A stretch of 64,000 nt of DNA, from NCBI GenBank assembly GCA_043745195.1, contig JAYTTF010000045.1, positions 1 to 64,000 of the forward strand, given 5' to 3'. The position numbers and the translations under genes are program-made. The first letter of the stretch is position 1. Each line of letters begins with the position of its first letter. Source of the DNA: JANXSF01 sp043745195. Lineage in GTDB: Bacteria; Acidobacteriota; Terriglobia; Bryobacterales; Bryobacteraceae. Positions 16,829 to 25,825 of the stretch are shown here, piece after piece. The notes under the pieces are model-generated. The model was not told the DNA's origin. It searched no databases and saw only the letters and a list, made by a program, of their open reading frames with translations.

Positions 16829-18052
16829 ATGAGCGAAACAGTTCTCTCAGCCCTAAGCGACACCTCCAGCGAAGCTACGGAAATCCGTACGCGCCGCATG
16901 ACGCTCAATATGGGCCCTCAGCATCCATCCACCCATGGGGTGCTGCGAGTGCTATTGGAAATGGAAGGGGAAACCATCCAAAACGCCATTCCTGACATTG
17001 GTTTTCTTCATACTGGCATTGAAAAGCAGTGCGAGGCCCTTACCTGGCAGCAGGTAGTCACCCTCACAGATCGCGTCGATTATCTCTCCAATCTCAACAA
17101 CAATCTGGCCTACTGCCTGTCTGTTGAAAAGCTGCTGCAGCTGGAAATCCCTGCTCGTGCTCAATACTTCCGTGTAATGTTGTGCGAGCTTTCGCGCATC
17201 AGCAGCCATTTGGTATGGCTGGGAACGCATGCCTTGGACATTGGCGCAATGTCCATGTTCATGTATTGCTTCCGCGAACGTGAGGAACTGCTGAAAATTT
17301 TTGAATACTTCAGCGGTCAGCGGTTGATGACTTCCTATATCCGCATTGGTGGACTGGCTTTGGATGCCCCGCGCGGTTGGGAAAAAATCGTCAAGAAGTT
17401 CCTTGAAACTTTCCCCTCCAGGGTGGAGCAGTACGAAGACCTGCTGAATAATAACCCCATTTGGACAGGCCGCACCAAGGGCATTGGCCAATTGGAAGTG
17501 AATCGCATGATAGACGTGGGCATAACCGGACCACTGATCCGTGCCTGTGGTTTACCGCACGATTTGCGCAAAATGGAACCCTACTCGGGTTACGATAAAT
17601 TCGATTTCAAAGTTTGTACCCACACTGATAACGACGTGTGGGGCCGGTATCAAGTTCGCATGGCTGAGTTCCGGGAATCGCTGAAAATCATTCAGCAGAC
17701 AGTGGACGGAATGCCTGGCGGCGCAGTACAAGCCGACGCGCCGAAAGTTGTTCTGCCTGATCGCGAAAAGATGAAAACGCAGATGGAAGCGTTAATTTAT
17801 CATTTCAAAATTGTCACTGAAGGTTTCGCTGTGCCGGAAGGGGAAGCTTACGTGGGGATTGAATCGCCGCGTGGTGAGCTAGGTTATTTTGTTGCCAGCG
17901 ATGGCTCAGCCAAACCGTTGCGCGTCCACATGCGCACCCCCAGTTTCGGAAATATTCAAGCCTTGCCTGACTTGTTAGAAGGCCGTATGATTGCCGATTC
18001 CATCGCCATCATGGGCAGTTTGGATTTTGTGTTGGGAGATTGCGACCGATGA
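16829..18052 (+). CDS. nuoD: NADH-quinone oxidoreductase subunit D (49 kDa)
   Basis: 407 residues. Typical 49-kDa subunit blocks are present: MGPQHPSTHGVLRVLLEMEG (about 28-47), IGFLHTGIEKQCE, DYLSNLNNN, and a C-terminal RVHMRTPSFGNIQALPDLLEG. The HPSTHG loop and the conserved Tyr/His line the quinone pocket next to NuoB. An extra N-terminal stretch of about 20 residues is low in similarity. The stop overlaps the nuoE start by 4 bases (ATGA). Confidence 0.94.
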   Translation: MSETVLSALSDTSSEATEIRTRRMTLNMGPQHPSTHGVLRVLLEMEGETIQNAIPDIGFLHTGIEKQCEALTWQQVVTLTDRVDYLSNLNNNLAYCLSVEKLLQLEIPARAQYFRVMLCELSRISSHLVWLGTHALDIGAMSMFMYCFREREELLKIFEYFSGQRLMTSYIRIGGLALDAPRGWEKIVKKFLETFPSRVEQYEDLLNNNPIWTGRTKGIGQLEVNRMIDVGITGPLIRACGLPHDLRKMEPYSGYDKFDFKVCTHTDNDVWGRYQVRMAEFRESLKIIQQTVDGMPGGAVQADAPKVVLPDREKMKTQMEALIYHFKIVTEGFAVPEGEAYVGIESPRGELGYFVASDGSAKPLRVHMRTPSFGNIQALPDLLEGRMIADSIAIMGSLDFVLGDCDR

Positions 18053-18522
18053 CGTTTTCCCCGGAACTTGAAAAGCGCTTCGCCGACATGGTGACGCATT
18101 ATCCCGAGGGCCGCCAAAAAGCGGCGCTGATTCCGATGTTGATGTATGGCCAGGACGAAGTAGGTTCCGTCTCGCCAGAACTGATGGCTGAAGTGGCGAA
18201 GCGACTCAACATCAAAGTGATTGAAGTGGAAGAAGTGTTGGGTTATTATTCCATGCTTCACCGCAAACCGATGGGCAAGTTTCACATCCAGGTTTGCACC
18301 AACGTGGCCTGCATGCTTGTGGGTGGTACGGAACTTTACGAACATGCCTGCAAAAAGCTCAATTTGAATCATTTGGAAACCCAGCCCGGCGGTCAATATT
18401 CTTTGGAAGAAGTGGAATGCATAGGTGCATGTTCCTGGGCTCCTGCTGTGCAGGTGAATTACACTTTCCATCATCACGTTACGCCTGAAAAGCTGGATAC
18501 CATTCTGGGGGAGTGCAAGTAA
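18049..18522 (+). CDS. nuoE: NADH-quinone oxidoreductase subunit E (24 kDa)
   Basis: 157 residues from ATG 18049, chosen because it overlaps the nuoD stop as ATGA. The four ligands of [2Fe-2S] cluster N1a are in CTNVAC and ECIGACSWAPAVQVN, spaced as in the thioredoxin-like 24-kDa subunit. The N-terminal helical part (YPEGRQKAALIPML) is standard. It works with NuoF and NuoG in the NADH-oxidising module. The stop codon overlaps the nuoF ATG by one base. Confidence 0.93.
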   Translation: MTFSPELEKRFADMVTHYPEGRQKAALIPMLMYGQDEVGSVSPELMAEVAKRLNIKVIEVEEVLGYYSMLHRKPMGKFHIQVCTNVACMLVGGTELYEHACKKLNLNHLETQPGGQYSLEEVECIGACSWAPAVQVNYTFHHHVTPEKLDTILGECK

Positions 18523-19832
18523 TGAATAAGCTTTATAACGAACCCAGCCCTCTTGAAGTGAAGATAGTCACCAAGCGTTTCGGCCTTGCTAATTCCGCTT
18601 CCATTGATACTTATTTGGCCACCGAAGGCTATGTGGCTTTGAAAAAAGCCATTGGCATGACGCAGGATCAGATCATTGACGAAGTGAAAGCTTCTTCCTT
18701 GCGCGGCCGCGGTGGCGCTGGTTTTCCCACCGGCATGAAGTGGGGCTTTGTGCCTCGCCAAATGGACAAGCCGAAGTACATTGTTGTGAATGCCGATGAA
18801 TCGGAACCCGGTACTTGTAAAGACCGCTTGTTGATTGAGTTCGATCCGCATCAGTTGATTGAAGGCATCCTGATTGCAGCTCTTGCGGTTGGTGCCGAAA
18901 AGGGTTGGATCTACATTCGTGGCGAATACCGATATCTGATCGACATCATGGATAAGGCCTTGGCTGAAGCCTACGCTCGTGGGTATTTGGGTAAAAGCAT
19001 TGCCGGTTCGCAATTTAAGTTCGACCTTTATACGCAGACTGGTGCCGGTGCCTACGAATGCGGTGAAGAATCCGCACTGCTGGAATCGCTGGAAGGCAAC
19101 CGCGGTATTCCGCGCATCCGCCCACCATTTCCTGCCGTTTCCGGTGCTTTCCAGTGCCCCACAGTTCTTAATAACGTAGAAACCTTCTGCGCAGTTCCCG
19201 CAATTATCCGTGACGGAGGTAAAGCTTTTGCCGACCTGGGGATTCCCAAGGCTGGCGGCACCCGCATGGTTTGCATTGCCGGACATGTGAACAAGCCCGG
19301 TGTTTATGAAGTGCCTCTGGGCTTCCCCATGATGAAGTTCATCAATGAAGTTGCCGGGGGCATTCCCAATGGCCGTAAGTTGAAAGCAGTGATCCCCGGC
19401 GGTTCCTCCTGTCCCATTCTGCACGCTGACGAATGCGACCTGAATATGGATTACGATTCGCTGGCGAAAGCGAAGTCCATGCTTGGATCGGGCGGCATGG
19501 TGGTGATGGACGAAACAACCGACATGGTGAAGGTTGCTCTGCGCATCATGCGTTTCTACGCTCATGAAAGTTGTGGTTGGTGCATCCCGTGCCGCGAAGG
19601 TACAACTTGGCTGCGCAAAATGTTGCAGCGTGTCACTGACGGCCAGGGTATGACTCGCGACATTGATTTAATTGGTGATTTGGCGAAAAATATGTTGGGC
19701 CGCACGTTCTGCCCACTGGGAGATGCCGCAGCATTGCCAACCATTTCCATAGTTGAAAAATTCCGCGGTGAGTTTGAGGCCTACGTGGCCAGGAACCCCT
19801 TGGCGAAAAACGAATTAGTATCGGTGGGTTAA
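18522..19832 (+). CDS. nuoF: NADH-quinone oxidoreductase subunit F (51 kDa, NADH-binding)
   Basis: 436 residues from ATG 18522 (TAATG junction with nuoE). RGRGGAGFPTGMKWGF binds NADH, and NADESEPGTCKDR belongs to the FMN site. ESCGWCIPCREGT plus the later FCPLGDAA supply the four Cys of [4Fe-4S] cluster N3. This subunit takes the hydride from NADH to FMN. Length and motif order match the family well. Confidence 0.95.
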   Translation: MNKLYNEPSPLEVKIVTKRFGLANSASIDTYLATEGYVALKKAIGMTQDQIIDEVKASSLRGRGGAGFPTGMKWGFVPRQMDKPKYIVVNADESEPGTCKDRLLIEFDPHQLIEGILIAALAVGAEKGWIYIRGEYRYLIDIMDKALAEAYARGYLGKSIAGSQFKFDLYTQTGAGAYECGEESALLESLEGNRGIPRIRPPFPAVSGAFQCPTVLNNVETFCAVPAIIRDGGKAFADLGIPKAGGTRMVCIAGHVNKPGVYEVPLGFPMMKFINEVAGGIPNGRKLKAVIPGGSSCPILHADECDLNMDYDSLAKAKSMLGSGGMVVMDETTDMVKVALRIMRFYAHESCGWCIPCREGTTWLRKMLQRVTDGQGMTRDIDLIGDLAKNMLGRTFCPLGDAAALPTISIVEKFRGEFEAYVARNPLAKNELVSVG

Positions 19833-19838
19833 TAATAC

Positions 19839-21935
19839 ATGGCAGATCAGGTAACGCTAACAATCAACGGGAAACAGGTGCAGGCTCCTCCAGGGGAACT
19901 GCTGATTGAAACCTGCAAACGGTTGAGTAACGAAATTCCAGCCTTCTGCTACTACGAAGGAATGTCACTGCAGGCCGCTTGCCGCATGTGCCTTGTGGAA
20001 GTAGAGAAGTTTCCGAAATTGCAGACAGCCTGCACGCTGCCTGTAGCCGAAGGTATGGTTGTTCAAACTGAGTCCGACGCTGTTGTCAAGGCTCGCAAAA
20101 CAACTTTAGAATTCCTGCTCTCCAATCATCCGCTGGATTGTCCAGTTTGCGACAAGGGCGGGGAATGTGAACTGCAGGATATGGTGTTCCGCTACGGTGT
20201 GGGCGAAAGCCGTTTCACCGAAGTGAAGGAGCATGTGCCGGAAAAACAATGGTCCCCGGTTGTGTTCTACGATGGCCCCCGCTGCATTCTCTGTTATCGC
20301 TGCATTCGTGTTTGCGATGAAGGTATGGGCGTTGGTGCCCTTGGCCTAACCAATCGCGGAGTACTTTCGGAAATCACCCCCAGCCATGGCGATCATCTGG
20401 AATGCGATGAGTGCGGTGCCTGCATTGACATTTGCCCCGTAGGTGCACTCACCAGCGGAGCGTACCGCTATAAAACTCGTCCTTGGGAAATGGAGCACAC
20501 CGGCACCATCTGCACACATTGCGGGGACGGTTGCAAGACCACCCTTGGTACCCGAGGCGATGAAATTGTTCGCGCGAATAATCGCGACCGTAGCGGCATC
20601 AATGAAGAATTCCTTTGCGTCAAGGGCCGCTATGCTTTCGATTTCAATCATCATGCCGAACGCTTGCAATCGCCCATGCTTCGCGTCAATGGCGAATTGC
20701 AGCCAGTCTCCTGGACCGATGCGCTGAAGGCCGTTGCTGCCCAGTTCACAGCGGTGAAAGCTGCTGGCGGATCTATTGGTGTAATTGGATCCACTCGCAA
20801 TTCCAACGAAGAAAATTTCCTACTCCAGAAGTTTGCCCGGCAAGTGCTGGGCACCAATAATATTGATCATCCGCGCAGTGGCGACATTGTCACGTTGCTG
20901 GATGCGCTAAGTGGCAAGACCAGTGCTTTGGCAACTGTGGAAGATATCTACACCGCCAAGGGCGTGCTGATTGCCGGTAGTGATTTATCGCAGCAGCATC
21001 CGCTGTTGGCGAATCAAATTCGTACCAACGTTCGCCATCACAAAGCCAAGGTGTTCACGGTTACTCGTGGGCCGGTTCGCGAAGATGGCACTGCCGCCGC
21101 CGCAGTGCGCGCTGCCGAAGGTCAGGAAATGGCCGCTATCGAAGGCTTGAAAGATATGCTGGCTGCTGCCGGCGACCTGATCATCCTTTTCGGTGCATCC
21201 ATTAAAGGCGATGCAGTTCGCAAGCTGGTGGCTTTCGGCGATTCCTTGGGAATCCCGGTGAAGTACATCTGCCTGATGGACGCTTCCAATTCCCGCGGCG
21301 CAGTGGATATGGGTGTTACTCCTGATCTTGCTCCCGGTTACAAGCCCGTCGAAAAGCCCGGTAAAAACATGAAGCAAATGCTGGCAGATGCTTCGCTTGA
21401 CATGCTTTGGGTCACCGGTGAAAACCCACTAGCCCACGCAGCCTTGGCGTCGTCCAAAGCGTTTGTTGTAGTGCAGGATATGTTCCTTACGGAAACCGCC
21501 AAGCGCGCAGATGTGATTCTGCCTTCCGCTTCCGGTTACGAAAAGAATGGAACCATCACCAACACCACCGGCCAAGTGCAGCGCTTGAAAAAGGCAGTGG
21601 AAATGATGGGTACCAAAACAGACCTGGCGATCCTTGGCCTGTTGGCACGCGCCATGGGTGCCAACATCGGCGCAAGCAACGTAGACGCCGTATTTGAAGA
21701 AATCCGATCCAGCATTCGAGGTTATGACGTGGCCCTGCCAGTCTTGATGACCGGTGGCGCCGCACAAACCATGCCGGTGAATGGCCGTGTTCCCGTGTTT
21801 GTGGAAGTTGATTCCATTCGATCCGCAGGAGACACCCTGTTTACCTCCGGTACTTTGGGCCGGTATTCGAAAACATTGAACGCAGTGATGGAGGCTCCGG
21901 GCAAGCTTTACGGGCAACCGGTTCGCAAAGGCTAG
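19839..21935 (+). CDS. nuoG: NADH-quinone oxidoreductase subunit G
   Basis: 698 residues. The N-terminal ferredoxin-like domain has the [2Fe-2S] Cys set (CYYEGMSLQAACRMCLVEVE plus a Cys about 13 residues on). Next come the His/Cys-ligated cluster (NHPLDCPVCDKGGECELQ), the two [4Fe-4S] CxxCxxC sets (CILCYRCIRVC, CDECGACIDIC), and CTHCGDGCK at the start of a molybdopterin-oxidoreductase-like domain that extends to the C-terminus without visible cofactor chemistry. It conducts electrons from NuoF/E towards NuoI/NuoB. It is shorter than the E. coli 908-residue form, like many non-enterobacterial NuoG proteins. Confidence 0.93.
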   Translation: MADQVTLTINGKQVQAPPGELLIETCKRLSNEIPAFCYYEGMSLQAACRMCLVEVEKFPKLQTACTLPVAEGMVVQTESDAVVKARKTTLEFLLSNHPLDCPVCDKGGECELQDMVFRYGVGESRFTEVKEHVPEKQWSPVVFYDGPRCILCYRCIRVCDEGMGVGALGLTNRGVLSEITPSHGDHLECDECGACIDICPVGALTSGAYRYKTRPWEMEHTGTICTHCGDGCKTTLGTRGDEIVRANNRDRSGINEEFLCVKGRYAFDFNHHAERLQSPMLRVNGELQPVSWTDALKAVAAQFTAVKAAGGSIGVIGSTRNSNEENFLLQKFARQVLGTNNIDHPRSGDIVTLLDALSGKTSALATVEDIYTAKGVLIAGSDLSQQHPLLANQIRTNVRHHKAKVFTVTRGPVREDGTAAAAVRAAEGQEMAAIEGLKDMLAAAGDLIILFGASIKGDAVRKLVAFGDSLGIPVKYICLMDASNSRGAVDMGVTPDLAPGYKPVEKPGKNMKQMLADASLDMLWVTGENPLAHAALASSKAFVVVQDMFLTETAKRADVILPSASGYEKNGTITNTTGQVQRLKKAVEMMGTKTDLAILGLLARAMGANIGASNVDAVFEEIRSSIRGYDVALPVLMTGGAAQTMPVNGRVPVFVEVDSIRSAGDTLFTSGTLGRYSKTLNAVMEAPGKLYGQPVRKG

Positions 21936-21950
21936 GCACGAACAGACGTT

Positions 21951-23150
21951 ATGGAATTTTTCATTATTGTTTTAGTTAAAACCGCCTTGGTGGCCTTCAT
22001 ACTGTTAACCACCTTGGCTTATCTGCAATGGGTGGAGCGCAAAGTAATTGCCCACGTGCAAGCGCGCGTTGGCCCTTATCGAGTGGGTCCACACGGTTTG
22101 CTGCAGCCACTGGCGGACGTTGTAAAGCTGATGACTAAGGAGGATTTGATCCCCGATCATGTCAATCCGTTCTTCTACGTCATGGCCCCGTTTCTAGCGG
22201 TTTTTCTAGCACTCACCAGCATCGCAGTAATTCCGTTTGGTCCTGAGATTGAAATCTTCGGCATCAAAACCAATCTCGGCCTAGCTGATGTGAACATCGG
22301 GATCCTCATCATTCTTGCTCTCAGTTCGCTGGGAGTTTATGGCATCGCTTTAGCGGGGTGGGCTTCCAACAATAAATACTCATTGATGGGTGGCCTGCGC
22401 AGCGCAGCGCAAATGGTTAGCTACGAATTGCCCATGGCGCTTGCCGTTGCTGCTCCGCTGATTTTATCGAACAGCCTGAACCTTCGCGAGATTGTGAATA
22501 CCCAAGCAGGGAACTGGTACGGTATCCCGAACTGGAACATCTTCACTGGTGGACAAATCTTCGGCTTCTTCCTGTTCATGATTGCGGCGTTTGCGGAAAC
22601 CAATCGTATTCCGTTCGATCTGCCGGAAGCGGAAAACGAACTGGTGGCTGGTTTCCACGTCGAATATTCCTCCATGAAATTCGCCGGATTCTTCATGGCC
22701 GAATACGCCAACATGATCACCGTCTGCTCCGTCGCCACGCTGCTGTTCCTGGGCGGCTGGCATTCTCCGATTCCAAGCGAAGTCGGTTCAGGCATTTTTG
22801 CTGCCCTGGTGCACTTTTCAGCCGCTGGAATGCTGTTCTTCCACGCCATGCACGCCGCCCGCCCTTTCGATAAAATTACGTTCCCGGTCTTCGGTGTTGT
22901 GATTGCCGGCATCGGTTCAATTTTCCTGGCAGGTGCTTTCGTTTGGCCAGCCTTCGGAGCAGCAATCAATGGCCTGTTCTGGTGGGGTATGAAAACGTTC
23001 ATCCTGCTGTTCGTGTTTATCTGGATCCGCGCCACATTGCCGCGTTTCCGCTATGACCAACTCATGCGATTCGCTTGGCTATTCATGTTCCCCGCTGCAT
23101 TGCTGAACATGCTGGTCACTGCCTTTTTCGTTGCGCTGAAGGGAAACTAA
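21951..23150 (+). CDS. nuoH: NADH-quinone oxidoreductase subunit H
   Basis: 399 residues, about eight to nine membrane helices. WVERKVIAHVQARVGPYRVG and GLLQPLADVVKLMTKED are the NuoH signatures near the quinone entry, and ENELVAGFHVEYSSMKFAGF is the second conserved loop. It connects the hydrophilic arm with the proton pumps. The stop overlaps the nuoJ ATG by one base. NuoI, normally encoded next, is absent. Confidence 0.95.
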   Translation: MEFFIIVLVKTALVAFILLTTLAYLQWVERKVIAHVQARVGPYRVGPHGLLQPLADVVKLMTKEDLIPDHVNPFFYVMAPFLAVFLALTSIAVIPFGPEIEIFGIKTNLGLADVNIGILIILALSSLGVYGIALAGWASNNKYSLMGGLRSAAQMVSYELPMALAVAAPLILSNSLNLREIVNTQAGNWYGIPNWNIFTGGQIFGFFLFMIAAFAETNRIPFDLPEAENELVAGFHVEYSSMKFAGFFMAEYANMITVCSVATLLFLGGWHSPIPSEVGSGIFAALVHFSAAGMLFFHAMHAARPFDKITFPVFGVVIAGIGSIFLAGAFVWPAFGAAINGLFWWGMKTFILLFVFIWIRATLPRFRYDQLMRFAWLFMFPAALLNMLVTAFFVALKGN

Positions 23151-23650
23151 TGGACCTGATACTTTTTATCATCTTTGCACTGTTCGCTGTCGTTTCAGCG
23201 CTCGGCCTCATCCTGCAGACTCACCCCATCAACAGCGCTCTTTCGTTGATCGGCGTTATGGTTTCGCTGGCCATTCTTTACTTACTGCTAGGCGCTGAAT
23301 TCATCGCCGCAGCGCAGTTAGTAGTCTATGCCGGTGCCATCATGGTGCTGTTCCTGTTTGTGATCATGCTCCTCAACGCCGGCGAGGAAACGAACCCATG
23401 GAAAGCTCCAGCTGTGGCTTACATCGGCGGACCTGTTGCCATTTTCATCATGGGGATGTTCATCTATCTAATTAATTACACGCTTCCCAAAATGGATGCA
23501 GTTTCGTTTGGAAAGTTTACCGGTGGCGGCCCCAGGGAAGTCGGCATGGCCATTTTCACCAAGTACCTTTTGCCCTTTGAAGTAACCAGCGTTCTAATCC
23601 TCATCGCCATAGTCGGTGCCATGGTTCTTGCTCGCAAGGAGATTGACTAA
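23150..23650 (+). CDS. nuoJ: NADH-quinone oxidoreductase subunit J
   Basis: 166 residues from ATG 23150, which overlaps the nuoH TAA by one base; an upstream in-frame start would lie inside nuoH and is unlikely. Five hydrophobic segments are seen, with the conserved QLVVYAGAIMVLFLFVIMLL in helix 3, the residues of the pi-bulge/transition helix of complex I. The stop abuts the nuoK GTG start directly. Confidence 0.93.
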   Translation: MDLILFIIFALFAVVSALGLILQTHPINSALSLIGVMVSLAILYLLLGAEFIAAAQLVVYAGAIMVLFLFVIMLLNAGEETNPWKAPAVAYIGGPVAIFIMGMFIYLINYTLPKMDAVSFGKFTGGGPREVGMAIFTKYLLPFEVTSVLILIAIVGAMVLARKEID

Positions 23651-23965
23651 GTGCCCAATCCGCCCGTCCCATTGAATTACTACCTTACACTGAGCGCCAT
23701 CCTGTTCATGATCGGTGCCGCAGGGTTCGTGATTCGCCGCAATATCATCACCGTGTTCATGTCCATCGAATTGATGCTGAACGCAGTGAATCTAACTTTC
23801 GTCACCTTCTCCTACCAGTTCCGGCAGGTGGACGGCCACATCTACAGCTTCTTCGTCATGGTTGTAGCAGCTGCCGAAGCCGCTGTTGGTTTGGCGATCA
23901 TTTTGACAGTGTTTAAGAACCGCTCCACCCTGACCATCGACGATGTCAGCAGCATGAAGAACTAA
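23651..23965 (+). CDS. nuoK: NADH-quinone oxidoreductase subunit K
   Basis: 104 residues from a GTG start at 23651 that directly follows the nuoJ TAA. Three membrane helices carry the conserved glutamates in VFMSIELMLNAVNL and VVAAAEAAVGLAII, which take part in proton transfer. The size matches the usual 100-105 residues. The next gene, nuoL, starts after 3 bases. Confidence 0.93.
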   Translation: MPNPPVPLNYYLTLSAILFMIGAAGFVIRRNIITVFMSIELMLNAVNLTFVTFSYQFRQVDGHIYSFFVMVVAAAEAAVGLAIILTVFKNRSTLTIDDVSSMKN

Positions 23966-23968
23966 ACG

Positions 23969-25825
23969 ATGCACTCACTCTGGCTAATTCCAATCTTTCC
24001 TCTGCTCGGCTTCCTTATTAATGGGATGCTGGGCCGCCGGTTTTCGAAAACCGTCATCAATACAGTTGCCGTCGGCAGCGTAGTGCTCTCCTTCCTTTGG
24101 GTGTTAAAGGCTCTTTCTGCTTTAGCTCCACTGAACGAAACCTACGTGGAACACTACTTCACTTGGATCTCTTCCGGCACGCTCGATATTGGGTTCGATT
24201 TTGCAATTGACCGTCTCACCATGGTCATGCTCTTAGTGGTCACCGGTATTGGCTCGCTGATTCACGTTTACGCCACCGGCTACATGGCGCATGAAGGTGG
24301 TTATTACCGCTTCTTCGCCTACCTGAATCTGTTCATGTTCTTCATGCTGACGCTGGTACTTTCCGCCAACTACGTCCTGCTGTTCGTCGGATGGGAAGGC
24401 GTTGGTTTGTGCAGTTACTTGCTGATCGGATTCTACTTCCTAAAGAAGAGTGCTTCCGATGCCGGCAAGAAAGCATTCATCGTCAATCGAATTGGCGACT
24501 TTGGTTTCAGCTTGGCCATGTTCCTGATGGTCATCTCATTCGGCACGCTCGATTTTCAAAAGGTGTTCGCCAAAGCCGGCCCGATGTCTCCAGAATTACA
24601 AGGCGGCGCGATTACAACCATTTGCTTATTGCTGCTGGTTGGCGCAATGGGTAAATCGGCACAAATTCCTTTGTATGTTTGGCTGCCCGACGCTATGGAA
24701 GGTCCTACTCCAGTTTCCGCTTTGATCCACGCTGCAACCATGGTCACTGCCGGTGTCTATATGATTGCCCGTTCGGCTACTTTGTTTGAACGCGCCCCCA
24801 TTGCAATGGACGTGGTGGCATATATCGGCTTGGCCACTGCAGTTATGGCCGCCACCATCGGCCTGGTGCAAAACGATATCAAGAAAGTCTACGCCTACTC
24901 CACAGTTTCGCAACTCGGCTACATGTTTCTGGGTTGTGGCGTTGGCGCCTTCTCCGCTGGAATTTGGCACGTGGTCACTCACGCCTTTTTCAAGGCGCTG
25001 CTTTTCCTGGGCGCCGGCTCTGTGATTCACGCCTGTGCCGGTGAACAGGACATGCAAAAAATGGGCGGGCTGATGAAGAAGATCCCCATCACCTTCACTG
25101 TGCTGGTGATCGCCGCCATGGCCATCGCCGGTGTGCCGCCGCTATCAGGTCACTACTCGAAAGATGCAATTTTACTGGCCGCTCATGCAAGGGCTCCTTG
25201 GATGTACTGGGTGGGCGTGGTTACTGCTGGTATGACTGCATTCTACGTGTTCCGTTCCATCTTCCTTACCTTCTTCGGCGAGTATCGTGGCAAAGCGCAA
25301 CCGCACGAATCGCCGGCTGTCATGTGGGTGCCTCTTGCAGTGCTGGCAGTGCTCAGCATCATCGGCGGTATGTTCTTCAATATTCCTGAATTTCTCTCAC
25401 CTGTTTTGCCCATGCACGGCGGACATCATGATGAGACTCTGGCCACCATAGCCACCGCTGCCGGGTTCGCGGGAATCCTGCTAGCCGCAGTCTGCTATCT
25501 GTTTGTCCCCAGCATCCCTGGCGCACTTGCTTCCGCCTTCGCACCTATTTACCGGACGCTCTACGACAAGTATTATGTTGACGAACTCTACGATGTTTCT
25601 ATCGTCAAGCCCATCGCCAACGGCTCACGGGAAATCCTTTGGAAGGGTGCCGATGTTGGAGTTTTCGACGCATTGGTAAACGGTGCCGGGACTTCCTCCC
25701 TGGCCCTGGGCGGTTTGCTGAGGCGCATGCAATCCGGCAACTTACGCACTTACGCCAGTTGGGTGCTAATAGGAATCCTACTCGTCATGGGCGGTTTTGC
25801 AGTCTACGGAGGTTCCAAACAATGA
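23969..25825 (+). CDS. nuoL: NADH-quinone oxidoreductase subunit L
   Basis: 618 residues, about 16 membrane helices. It is an antiporter-like proton pump with GWEGVGLCSYLLIGFYF, the conserved Lys in GAMGKSAQIPLYVWLPDAM, GPTPVSALIHAATMVTAGVY and HAFFKALLFLGAGSVIH. The C-terminal part contains the start of the long lateral helix. The length is normal (600-650). The stop overlaps nuoM by 4 bases (ATGA). Confidence 0.95.
   Translation: MHSLWLIPIFPLLGFLINGMLGRRFSKTVINTVAVGSVVLSFLWVLKALSALAPLNETYVEHYFTWISSGTLDIGFDFAIDRLTMVMLLVVTGIGSLIHVYATGYMAHEGGYYRFFAYLNLFMFFMLTLVLSANYVLLFVGWEGVGLCSYLLIGFYFLKKSASDAGKKAFIVNRIGDFGFSLAMFLMVISFGTLDFQKVFAKAGPMSPELQGGAITTICLLLLVGAMGKSAQIPLYVWLPDAMEGPTPVSALIHAATMVTAGVYMIARSATLFERAPIAMDVVAYIGLATAVMAATIGLVQNDIKKVYAYSTVSQLGYMFLGCGVGAFSAGIWHVVTHAFFKALLFLGAGSVIHACAGEQDMQKMGGLMKKIPITFTVLVIAAMAIAGVPPLSGHYSKDAILLAAHARAPWMYWVGVVTAGMTAFYVFRSIFLTFFGEYRGKAQPHESPAVMWVPLAVLAVLSIIGGMFFNIPEFLSPVLPMHGGHHDETLATIATAAGFAGILLAAVCYLFVPSIPGALASAFAPIYRTLYDKYYVDELYDVSIVKPIANGSREILWKGADVGVFDALVNGAGTSSLALGGLLRRMQSGNLRTYASWVLIGILLVMGGFAVYGGSKQ

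Noticed and set aside
18474..19565. Long open frame on the minus strand opposite nuoF
   Set aside because: It lies wholly inside nuoF, whose family assignment is certain, and its residue make-up (His/Gly/Asn-rich) is that of a shadow frame.
25639..25821. Upstream in-frame extension of nuoM
   Set aside because: Lies inside nuoL; the ATG at 25822 has a good ribosome site and the typical NuoM start.
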